A stretch of DNA of 64,000 bases. It comes from Sphaerolaimus hirsutus. Taxonomy: Eukaryota > Nematoda > Chromadorea > Monhysterida > Sphaerolaimidae. Positions within the stretch are counted from its first letter, which is position 1. Every line of letters begins with the position of its first letter. Under the pieces are notes generated by a model. That model saw only the letters and a list, made by a program, of their open reading frames with translations. It had not been told where the DNA came from and did not search any database. The translations under genes were made by a program, and so were the position numbers. This document shows positions 20,931 to 32,967 of the stretch, piece after piece. The stretch spans positions 11,656,001 to 11,720,000 of the forward strand of contig OZ038456.1 of the NCBI GenBank assembly GCA_964036195.1, read 5' to 3'.

Positions 20931-21546
20931 TAAAAGTCGACAAGTCCAAAATATGAAAATTTCGAGTTACGCCCGGAAACGTTATCTGGGGCTACTTCCG
21001 CACATTTTTTATCATCTTCCAAAAATTTTTTGACCTCACATGCCCATATGGCAAAGTGCCAAATTTGACATTTTTTGGGAAAAATGCAAAAAGTTTGGGC
21101 AAGAAGTCGACAAGTCCACTTAGGTAGTTTTGGGCTAAAATTCGACAACTCCATCCCCGCATTCTTTTGATGGGAAAAACGCAAGAAATGTGATAAGTCC
21201 ACTGTGGACACCGATTTCTAAAAGTCGACAAGTCCATAAATTTCCCATAAGGCAGCTTCATCGTCGCCGGGAACCAAAATGTTCTCTAGTGCAAGAAGGT
21301 GACAAGTCCATTTCCCTCCCAAAAACAGTTTTGCCTTGACCGAATGGAAGTTTATGGACACTCAATTTTTCACATAAAGGTTGAGAGCACGGCTGAAAAT
21401 TTGACACTTTATTGTCAACATATGGAACTTGATGGAAAGCATGAGAGAGTCAAATTGGACACGCACACCGGGCCTGAAATTGGGTCCGAAACTTAAAATG
21501 CGATTTACTCAAAATCACATTTTGTCGACTTGTCGACTTTTAGAAG
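20931..21546. mobile_element. Inverted-repeat element (TAAAAGTCGACAAGTC)
   Basis: Starts CTAAAAGTCGACAAGTCC and ends GACTTGTCGACTTTTAGAAG. CGACAAGTCCA repeats several times inside. It lies directly beside the fold-back at 20408-20929. Open frames inside show no recognised domain. Confidence 0.65.
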
Positions 21547-21559
21547 TAGAGGCCTCATA

Positions 21560-24120
21560 TCTATGCATATAATGATTTAAAGAATAAAAAAAAATGAAAT
21601 GTCAATTTAAAGCCAAAGAGGCTTAAAAAAATGCAATCGAACTCAATTGAAACGCATGGACGGATCAAATTATCACTTCAATTTGCATAATGCATATTCC
21701 CATGCAATTTCATTTCTTTTAAATGTATTGTGGGTTGTGAGAGGCAATTGTTACGGCAAATCCGGGTCTGGGCTGAATGCAAATGTGAAAATTCAATACA
21801 AACACTACCGTTGGTTGTGTGAAAGGAAAGTACAGGTACCGTATGACCTTAAATAAATCCCAGGGGGTTATCCCGCACGCTGTCAAGTGTAACGTTTAAA
21901 GCGTCGAATGTCATGTAAAATGTAAAATAAAAATTAAAAGATTTTATTACTGAACTTTTGACGTTTTGTATGATGTTTGACAAATTTGTCCGAATTTTAA
22001 TTGGGATATTTTACTTTTACTTTGCACATTTGGCACTTGACTATACAGGCTGCGGGTACTGCGGGATGCCACCAGAGTTTTTTTGTTCCATTTTTGTCAA
22101 TTTTTATGGGGAGTTGGCTGGAACTTTCGAGTTGGCTTAATTTCTATTAGAATTAGAATGTGAAGATACACCATAAATATATTGCAAAATGAGTAGAATT
22201 GTACTCTATTGAACAATTGTTAGTTTTCTTTTAGTTCCAACTATCTACCATACTTAATTGAATAATTCTCCGGTGAATAATTTTTTTGTCAGGCTTTCTT
22301 TTCTTTCTTTTTTTTTTTTTGGGGGGGGGGGTGGCTATTCAAGGATGGATTTTTCTTTTGTCCAAATTTTTAAGCATGTTTCTATCAACTACCATATTAT
22401 TTCCTCTAATAAAAGGGCGTCTGCATTGTACAGAAAGGGCAGGTGAAAATGTTGATAAAAATAGAAGGGCGCCCTAATAGAAGAAATATGGTAATTTTAC
22501 AAAAAATGCTTTATCAAAAGCTATTTGTTTTCCAATTAGACTCTTTAAATTTTATATATGCCTTAAGTTCATATTTATTGGCATCAGCGGGGCATATTCA
22601 AGGGGCATTGTTTTTCCTGTTTTTTTCTTCTTCCTTTTTTTACTTTTCCAAAGGGGTGTATTCAAGGGTGTATTCAAAAGACGGAAATTTTTCGAGTAAA
22701 TACAATTACATTCCCTTGTAAATGACTTTTCCCACTGGGGAAATTATTCAAGTGTGATTACTGAGGGAATTTTTTTGAAAATGTCATTCCAGGGAGTTAT
22801 TCAAACTCAGGGGGCTGTAACATTCACAAATGTACGTAATGTGTCACATATATACCTATGTACAAGTAAGGCAATACACATGGAAATACATGTGAAATAC
22901 ATACTTTTTAACATATCATGTAAACGAGCGTGTCAGGTGAAGTATCCGCAGAGAAAATCATGCACTATGAACTCTGGCGGCGGTTCGTACGCGGCGGCCC
23001 ACAAAAGCCATTGTTATTCGTCGCAAAATGGGGGAAAATGGGCGAAAAACTTTTTGGGACACCCTTTATCCCGTTCGGACATTCGGTTTTCAAAATGATC
23101 GACAAAAAATGACATTCAGTCAGGAATTAGTTGAAATTCCAGTGCGACCTCAGTGTGCGAGATATTTGGAACGGTTTTCCTGTGTAGGTATTTGCTTCCT
23201 GAGCAGGGTTGGTTCTAGTAAAATTCGTTTTACTAAAATTGTATGAAATTTTTACTTTTTTCTAATTGTATATTTCAATTTTCCATTTTATTGTTATTCT
23301 TTTTTTAGTTCGTGACCAGGATTGATTTTTGTAAAATTCTTTTTACTAAAATTGTGGTTAAATTGTAAAAAATTGTATTTTTTTATTTTATTCATGCTTC
23401 AATAAAATTCATTTTATTTTGTTCTTCAATTTTCCCGTTTTTCTCTCTGAGATTTTGCCAACCCTGTTCCTGAGAACTGTTTATATTGAATGTCCATCGT
23501 TTTTACTATAGACGGGTCGTCACCAATCATCATACCGAAATGCGATCGATTCTTTTGCCAATGTCGCTCTGAAAACTCGGTCGATTTTTTGTTGTTGTTG
23601 TTTTTCTGTTCAAAACATTCGTTTGGCTGATTGTTCTTTGTTAAAAGTAAATATTTTTTCTATCAGCGTGCAAATTTTTGTATAGGTAAATGTAAAAAGG
23701 ACTCGAAAATATTTACCCTAAATCCTCGAATCGAGGGGGGAATTATTCGAGGATTTGCGGTATGTTGCATATGTTTCTGTCATTGTTTTTACGTGTGTCC
23801 TGTAATAGTCCACATACAAGATTACCGTATTTCTTTTAATAAAAGAGCGCCGTTCTATTTTTTCATCAGCTGTTTTCCGTGCCGTTGTATTGGAAGCTGC
23901 CATTGTATTTCTCATCAATTTTTCACACATTTTTTTTTTACTGTAATTTTTCAATGCGAATTGAGAAATATTTTGACATCAGGGCGTCAATTTCAAATTT
24001 TCATGTCTATTAATGCTTTGACTGTTCCCGCCATCCATTTGTTGTATTTTTGTGTTTTGGCGCTCTTCCAACGTAATCTCTACCTATGGTTTTATTGGCG
24101 GTAGCGTTCTATTGGAAGTG
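21560..24120. other. Gene-free stretch with family E and IN-type fragments
   Basis: No supported exon. It holds partial copies of family E (ACCGTATTTCTTTTAATA near 23824), poly-G next to poly-T at 22307-22331, and AAAATTGTA-rich repeats at 23210-23470 that recur at 43470-43630 and 44280-44400. Confidence 0.4.
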
Positions 24121-24545
24121 CCGTACTTCTGGAGGCTGCCGTTTTAATCTTTTCGAGCGCTAAAACGTGTCAAAGCTAAAACTGCCGTTCAATCGGAGGT
24201 GCCCTACTATTGGATGTGGAACCAGCGCGACAAACCTTGGGGTATTTCGGGGGTGGATTTCCCTCAGCTCGGTCAGACCTGGGGGTATTTCGAGGGTGGG
24301 GGTATTTTTTCCTCAGCTCACTGAGACCTGGGGGTATTTCGATGGATTTGTCAAAGCGTCAAGGGGTAATTTGAGGAAATACTCAGCTCGCTCAGACCTG
24401 GGGGGTTTTAGGCGGGTATTTTTTCCTCAGCTCGCTGGGACCTGGGGGTATTTCTAAGGGGGGAGGGGGCAGGTTTATTTTTGCTCAGACCTGTGGCTGT
24501 GGGTAATTCGAGGCGATGTTCAAAACGTCAAGGGGGTAATTCGAG
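24120..24545. repeat. GGGGGTATTTCGAGGG / CTCAGCTCGCTCAGACCTG tandem repeat
   Basis: Five or more irregular units combining CCTCAGCTCG, AGACCTGGGGGTATTTCG and G runs. It looks like tandem expansion of one arm of family E. Confidence 0.55.
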
Positions 24546-25890
24546 AAAACATTTTATATCCGTTTAAAATAAAAAATAGTATAAAAACACTAAAAAACAA
24601 GAAAATTGAAATTCACTTGACGTCAATGATTCTCTGTCATCTGGCGATAATTAATCAACTACAAAAATGCAGCCGGCAGGTAGTTCAAAAAAACTAAATA
24701 AAAAGCAATAGCAATTCACGATTTTCGATAGCAAGCACTGTAAATACGATTTAAACTTCATTTCAATTTTTCGAGAAATCGTTTTTCCGCATCTTTACTA
24801 CTATTGTTTTCAGAAATGGTCACACCTTTGTTTGCGTGTAACAGTTTTCTCGTGTTCCGACCCGAAACTTTTTTATGTCCGTTTTCACAATGTGTGTATG
24901 TTTGCAACGATGGCCATCGAATCACGATGGCAAGCAGAAATTCGAAAATTCGAAAACGATGAAATTTTCGCAATTTTTTGCGCTTTTCAAATTTTTGTTC
25001 CACTACTAAAGAAACACCCAAAATACAATTTTTTTCTAGAAACATTCGAAAAATTCAAAAGGTGTTTTTGAATTTTCCAATTTTTATTTGTCAAAAATAC
25101 ATGAATGATTTGTGGTAAGATATTTCAAGACGTCTATTTCACATACCTAGATATTTTTGTCGTTGAAAACAAAAGTGTGCGATTATTCCGACCGCTACGG
25201 TGTAAAGGTCCAGAAAACATGAAGATCAATTTAGAATTGACCAGAAAAATGCGGAAAAAATCAGCAGAAAGAAATTGGCAAATTCGAAAACTATTTTTTT
25301 GTGAAAATGTCGAAAAGTCATTTTAAAAAAAGGTTTAGGTAAACACTTTTCCAGAGGGTTTGCCATCGTTAGTATGGAAGCGCCACACAATACGCTCGTT
25401 TTGTTCATTTTCGCGGTTAGGCGGGTCATTATTTTTTTTTGCTTTTACATTAATTTTTTTCGTTTCGGAAAGCGAATGCTGTGAGTTCTCGAATATCTTC
25501 CCCAGCTCGAATAAGTCCCCAGTCTGCTGGGTTATGAGTAAGCCCCCTTGAATAACCCCCACTATGAAATCGTTGTATTTAATAAATATGCAGGGCACAT
25601 AAAATTCAGATGCCAGCCTCACCCAGACCGAGTAAAATGTCAAATGTCACGCAAAGTGTCAAACGTTTGCCACTTCATTCATGACATCTGACACTTTGCA
25701 TTACATTTTACATTTCAGTCAATGTTTGATGTTTATAGAAGTTGAAGCACCAAATCAACAGCGACTACCAACAAAGTTGTTTATGTTTTGATCATTTGAT
25801 CAAATTGTAAATTTTTATTAGCATATTTTTCACCCTGAGGGGGACTTTATTCAAGAGTGGATTCGAGGAGTAGTAGTAATTTGAGGAGGG
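24546..25890. other. AT-rich stretch without recognised genes
   Basis: Rich in AAAATTCGAAAA words in both orientations. A family A fragment at 25622-25720 has GAGTAAAATGTCAAATGTCA and its complement. No exon is supported. Confidence 0.4.
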
Positions 25891-26799
25891 CAGAGTTGGA
25901 AAAACGTATTTACGTTTACCCGAAATACCCGGTTATTCGGGTATTTATACTTACGTTTACGTTTACGTTTTTCAAAAATACCATTACGTTTTGTTACGTT
26001 TTCCTGACCAAAATACCCGGGTACTAAGGAAAACGTAAAAATCGTATGGAAAAAAGAAAAACTGCTGTTTATTTGAAATATTTTCAAAACCATGTTTGAA
26101 ATATTTTCAAGTTCGTGCACGGCAACTTTCGGTGTGTTTATGTATTGCGATTCATTATGACAATGCGCTAGGGTGCTGATATTGGTGGAAAAAAGATAGC
26201 TACCTAAAACATTTCTCTACCAACATATAAAATGCACCCTAGCTTTATCCTACCCCCATCCCGTGTAGAGTCCCCAAAATGAAATTGGCGTAGACAAAAG
26301 TTCATGCGCCAGGAACAAAAGTTCATGCACCAGGAACAAAAGTTCACTTCTATGATAACGCTAGGGGGTACGATAAAGTTGGGGGGCTGGAATTTCATAC
26401 TTTGGTAATGAAATGTTCTGGCTATATTTTGATACAAAAATCAGCCCCCCCCCCCACCCCTAGCACATCGTGATCACAAATCGCAATTATAAACACACAA
26501 AAGTTGCCCATGCAGGAACCTTATGCGCGGGGTGTATTAGATTCCACTCACCATGTACTTGACAATGAATAAATACTTCACACTATTCATCATGTTCATC
26601 AAACTGTAAAAATAGGAGAGGTATTTTCACATGCTCTGATGATGGGAGTGCTTCAAAATATTTTTACGTTTACGTTTTTTTTACGTTTACCCGGGTACTT
26701 TCAAAGTATTTTACGCTTTTAGTATCAATACTTAAAATTGAGAAAAGGTATTTACGTTTACGTTTACGTTTTCCAAAAATACCGGTATTTGTACAACTC

Positions 26800-29700
26800 T
26801 GGAGGAGGGTCTTATTCGAGGATATGTGGTGTATGTATTATATGACAAACCGTAAACGTTCGAAAAACCATAGGGGGGTCTTATTCGAACGTTTACGCTA
26901 GTCTATTGGTAAGATTAGGTGGCCAATTTTTTGAGATAGCTCACTAGTTTAAATATTATTTGAAGCGTGAAAAATGTGTCGAATTCCGGGCCGCCATGCA
27001 ACTGTAGAGTTGTTAACAGTACACTTTCTAAAGGTATATATAAATGTAAATTGTTTTGAATTTGTTCACTGCCAAAAACTGAAGAGTACAGTTATCACGG
27101 GAGATTTATATTTTTTAAACTATTAAAAATCTTATATTTATTTATATTTTCTTCTTTTTTTTTCACTAGAAGAAAAAATAGTGTAACATTTATCTTATTA
27201 TTATTATTATTATTATTTATAATTTACCGTATTACCTCGAATTACCCCCCCCCCTTGAATAAACATCCTCGAAATACCCCCCTAATTTTTTGCTGAGGAA
27301 AAAACCCCCGCCCCCTCGAAATACCCTCACCCAAATTGAGTGTAAAGTAAATACCTTTGGGCAAATGTTAACACTTTTTGAGTAAAATAAAATACTTTTT
27401 GAGTAAATGTAAATACTTTTTGGGTGATAGTACATACTTTTTGAAAAAAAGTAAATAGGTACTTTTTAACCACACTGATAAAATCTAGGTGCATAACTAT
27501 CTAGGCGCACATCAAGCGTTCAGCGCGAACAATAGTAACAGTGTAAATTGTACAAAAAAGATCATGATCGCTTTGACCTCATTATATTACACAAAACAGT
27601 TTATTTACCCAACCAAATTATCGCTAATGTAAAGAAATGATCATCAAATGTAGGTTACGTTTAGATGAATGAGCAATTTTTTACCGAATTTTAAGGGTTT
27701 TTTTTCCTTTACAGTGCGCTGTGAACTGTATTCGAGAGTTATGTCAGATTCTACTTATGCTCCCATTTTACTGTAATTTTTCGCATTTAATGTGTGGTTA
27801 CCTGAAGCAATTGCAAATTTTGAGCTTGTCTGAATATGATTTTTTAAATTCCAACTGTTGCAGTTCTGCTAAAAGAATTTGAAAATAATGATCTTTTTCT
27901 GTTTAGATGTCTACATGAAATTTTTGGATTCGAAATTTCTTGTGCATGTGAATTTTGAATAATTTTGTCCTGATCGATCGTATATTACCTACATCTGTAT
28001 ACATATATCTATAATTGTACCGTAAATCCTCGAATAGGCCCCCCTCGAACAACTCCCCCTCGAATACCCCCCCCCCTCAACAAATCCTGATGAAAAAAAA
28101 ACTCTCCTTGGGACTTATTCGAGGTCTCGAGGAACTATATATCCTTTGGTTTAACCTGGGTAAGATTGTTTGAAAAGAAAATTTCGAACGCATTCGGAAT
28201 TAAAACTTGTGAAAACCAGTTTTCTGTACTTCTTCGTACAGTTTATATTCCATCAATTATTCACATCAGGTCGGTCACATCTTTCTAATTATTTTTGCTT
28301 TAGAACGACCCATTTTTCTAGCATTTAATAATTAGCAATTATTTTGCAGCCTTGAAACCCGACCAATATTCGAACGAAAGAAATTGATGTGTGTAATTTT
28401 TCAAAGTTTTCGGTAATCGGACAGGATTTTTCCCATTCAAACAAAATACTCAAACACTCGTTCATAAAAGTTTTCAGCTAACGAAATGAAATGGCCCACT
28501 TTTATACGAAAAATACATTTCAAGGCTTTCCATTACCGTATTTATTACAATAGAAAAGAATGTTTAGCACATTTTTACCTGTCGTTCTATTGCGGGTGCC
28601 CTTCTAATTGAATTGGAGGTATGCCGTCTGTTTGAAGAAATACGGTAGTAAATCCGTTTTGAAAGGCCATGTTTTCGCAAAATCTGCGAACGCGTCAGTA
28701 AGTGCTACTTTTACTTTAGCGCTTTTCCAACAAAAAACTGGAATACTTGCTGAAAAAAGTTTTATGCGATATTACAGGATTAATCTTCTATAAATACTGG
28801 ATCCATATCCATTTTTTAGACATATTTTTAAATGTTTTTCAAACTTTTCGCTTTGTACACCTGCGACAATTGTGCAAGTGGAGAAGTAAAAAAACAATTT
28901 TGGAGTAGTCTTTACTTTTAACTTTTCTCTTTTTAATTTGCTTTTTCAGTTCATTTTAATATCGTTTACTTCACACTTCAGAGTTCTAGATTTTTTATTT
29001 TTACGTCTGCACTTGCGGAATTGACCCCTGAAAGTAACTACAGGGACAGTTTGAGAGAGAAAAAATTAAAAAAGGATTTCGACTCTGTGCCAATATATTG
29101 ATGGAAAAACATCGGAGGAATGACTTCCTGGTTCCATTCAGAAAAGGCGCCAGGTGCCTATTGGTGCCTTTTAAACACTTAGTGACCCTACAGACACTAG
29201 TTGACAAAGCCACCAAATGTCAACTGGTTCCCATCCCAATTCGAAGCTTGCTCACGAGCTCACCAACGACGTGCAAATGCAAAACTGTTGAATCGTGTTG
29301 CTAATGAAGCTGTACTGTTAAGGAAATATCGCGGAATGTGCAATTTGCAAGAAGTATAAATATGTGTATACAATAATGCATAGTGTTACTTGTAAGCAAG
29401 CTTTGGATTGGGATGGGAACCAGTTGCCATTTGTCAACAAGTGTGCGTATTGCCAATATTGCAAATCGAACAGCTCAAACATTCCATACAATAAATCTGT
29501 CCGGCCGAAAGAAACCTGTCTGTCTACATAATTCAATTTTCTCCCAAAAATCTCATGCCTACTAAATACCTAACTATGCTACATAATTGCATGATTTTGT
29601 ATAATTGTTATAGAATTTCAAGAGGACCTGTACCGGTAATGAGAAGAGAAGACACACTTTTTTTTTTTGGGGGGGGAGCACTCTAGACCACAAACTAGAT

Positions 29701-32700
29701 TACCTTGCATTGATGGACAATTTTATTTTTTGTTTAACAAATAATATTTCATTTATATACACAGCTACCCACTGCAACTTTCAAGTGACATTTTTTATTG
29801 AGTTAAGTGTAAAATCCATCAGGTGCCATTCCCAGACCCTCTAACTTGTCTTATGACTTTAACACTTTGCATAATATTTGACAGTTTGCAGGGCATTTTA
29901 CATTACTTTTGACACTTTGCATCATATTTGACATTTTCCTGGGCATTAGTTAGAAATTTATTTGCCCTGTAAATTTACCTATCACTTAATAAATACGATC
30001 AAAATCCAGTTATATTTCACTGCACTTATCACCCACGACTTTCTTGTCACTTGACACTTTAAAATCTCACTTGTCATTTCCCCGCCAAAGCAGACATTGT
30101 AAGTTGCAATTTGTAGTCAGCTAAGGAAATTATACCCCCTCCCAACTAGGTATTTATGTAGACTATTTCTTGCTCTCAAGCGATATACAAAAAATCGCGC
30201 TATTCCATGCACTTTCAAAGGGTCTTCACGGAGCGACAAGTGCTCTTTTATTCTGTGCGACGATTAGCGTTAAAAATTTCTAAATGAATTATATTTTAAA
30301 AATGTCAGAAAAAATATTGTATTTATATATATTTATAATTATTTTTCTGGGATTTTTCGAAGAGATTGTATTGTATTTTCTTTTTGTAAGATTTTTTGAG
30401 ATTTTTAAAATTTGTCAGAAACATCTCTGAAAATATACGATTTACCTATATTTTGTTCAAGGTTTTTGAAAGGGAAATTTCACTATATTTTCTTTTTGAG
30501 AGATGTTCTGTTGAAATATTCAAAGATATTTTACAAAAATTGTCCATTTTTGGAATGCTAGCTCATTTCCACGTGCGCAGACAGACAAAGTTCTCTGGTA
30601 TGCTAGGAATTTAAATTCAAATTCAAATTGCGTATAATTTTTGGGGGTCGGAAGTCAAGGTGGCGCGCATCAGCGCTTATATAACGGTGCCATTGTAGAA
30701 ATTCAATCAGTATTCTGAAACTTCTGTAGATTTAGATGGTAATTGTGTAGTTTTGAAAACAGTTTTGCAATATTTAACCGTAATTAATTTTTCCTTTTAT
30801 CACATATACCTATGTATGTTGCCGCACACACTGGTTGTATTTACATAACAGAAGTAAACTCTAATTGGGTGCTCATAAATCATCTTTGAACGCATTTCAG
30901 TTTACCACAATTAGTTACATCTGAAATTTTCGTCAACTGCATTTGACAGATACTTCATCCCGGTAAACTCAAATGCGTTCAAAGGCGATTTAGGAGTTTA
31001 CCAATATACGAATATGAGTGGGTACTGTTGGTAAACTAGTGTGCGCAGTGACAATACGCGACGTTTAGCGCAGGATTTGCAAATATGAATCATAGTATTT
31101 CCTCGAAATACCCCCCGGGGGTGATTGTTTCAGAGTGAGACTTTTGAGAGGGAGTTGAACGATGCGGGGGTATTTCGAGGGGGGCTCATTATTTCGCAAT
31201 TTTTTTTGAACTCCCAGTACTTATTTGTTGTTTTTAACGTACGCAGACGTAGAAAAATGCAACAATAAGCACCATCAACAATAGTCTATCGACTTACATA
31301 AGTATGTGAATAGTAATAAGTATCTGCATTTCTCGGATCACCTCAGCTTGTGTCATTTACGTTCTCTTAACACTAAATTGGGGGGGGGGGGTGTTTCCAG
31401 GGGGGGGGGCTGATAAATTCATAGTGGCCATTTTGAGGGGGGGAGGGGGTATTCTTAGAGGGGGGTATTTCGAGGGGGGCATTACGACCAAATACGGTAT
31501 AGTATTTTCTATCACGGTCACTCTGGTTTGATAGATTGTGTGTGATATTGAGTGTTATTTTGTGCCCGTTCACAAGTTTTGCGTGCAGCCTGTCAATATA
31601 GATATTAGCCTACATAAATATAACAAAAGTCCTTCGATCGTCATTGGTGATGGAAAAAAACACTTAAAGTGGCGCCAATGTCCTTGGAAAATCCAAACGG
31701 TGCTGCGCCAGAGAAAAATGGCGCCACAAAAATTTTGTTACTTGTTTTTACATTTGGACCCTTTGTATGCATCTGTTTCATTTAATTACCTATGGAAATT
31801 CCTTACTTTGTTCAGTTAAACACAGCAATGAAATTCCTTTAAACACCTTTTCCTTTCCTTTGAAATTCCTTTTCTGTTAAACACAGCATTCCTTAAATCC
31901 AATGAAAAAACTCAAAAAAAAACTTTTCTGTATTTCTGTGTTTCCGTGTTCTCCAAAAAAACTCATTTGAGTTTTTCAAAAAATTTGAGTTTCCGTGTTT
32001 CTGCGTAAAACAAAAACACATAAACTCAATGAGTTTCTGTGTTCAATTTCTGTGTTTTTCCATCGTTGGCTGTCAAATATGGCGCCGGCGCCATGGCAAC
32101 AGCCACAATGTAGCACTAGTTCATGTCCATTCGCCATATGACATAACTACGCGCATGTAAATTTCACTTTTGTTCGTTCGGACCGGTGCCAGGTCAAAAT
32201 AGGGTACTCGAGATTGATTTTAGACGTACTTTTTCACTACCAATCAATTCAAAATGTCAACTATTCTAAATAGTCGCGTGTACCCATTTTAATAATGTTA
32301 CCTATTGAATTGAAGTTTACCTAGGTTTGTAGGCAATCAAAATAGTTGAAAAGTGAGAAACAAGTGAAGAGTGACAAGTGACTATTGAATTATACAATTA
32401 GAGGAGCGAGTTAAGTGTCGTCGCTACAGATTGGCACTTGAAATCAACTTTACAGACTTTCGTTTGTAGGAACTTAAATAGTTCAAACTTTCCAGACACT
32501 TCACGATTCAAAAGTATTTTGGAATGTAACGTAATCGAATAGCTGTTTTACATCTTTTACAATGAATGTGAATAATTTCCTCTACCTATTTAGTTGAGTT
32601 TGAAAGACTTCAGAAACTCGTGAATATGTTTTGAACACATTTGAGTTCACCAGAATAGGGGGTCTGTCAACTACTGTTCAACAACTACATCAAAAATCAT

Positions 32701-32900
32701 TCATTCTGATAAACTTCAAAAGAGATTTATGATTATGAGTTTTCCAAATTTCGACGCTGTCCTAGTCTACGGCCCAAATAAATTCCGATACATACAGGTA
32801 TATAAATATTTATTTAACCTGACTTGGCAGCAATTATTTTTACAGTTTCTATAGTGGCTGATTACTACAGGAATTTCGTGATCCTAAATAAATTAAAATA
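26800..32900. other. Repeat-dominated intergenic region
   Basis: Contains family J (27005-27480), family E fragments (27227-27350, 28019-28140, 31092-31500), a family B-like palindrome (28860-29032), a TTGACAAA inverted element (29199-29450), a family A palindrome (29822-29945), a GTAAACTAGTGTGCG element (30825-31050), and a family K-like piece (31850-32067). No exon was found before 32910. Confidence 0.5.
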
Positions 32901-32909
32901 AGCTACAAA

Positions 32910-32967
32910 ATGTCCAACTATCTACTCGTGCTGCGTGCGGTATTCCTCACACTTTGTGCCATCAATT
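32910..32967 (+). CDS. CPG4-like gene exon 1: signal peptide
   Basis: Encodes MSNYLLVLRAVFLTLCAIN, a hydrophobic secretion signal, and ends in phase 1 at GTAAGT. No in-frame upstream ATG is needed. Confidence 0.85.

Noticed and set aside
20930..21261. Minus frames in the GTCGACAAGTCC element
   Set aside because: No recognised domain, repeats of the same word, and they end at the element border.
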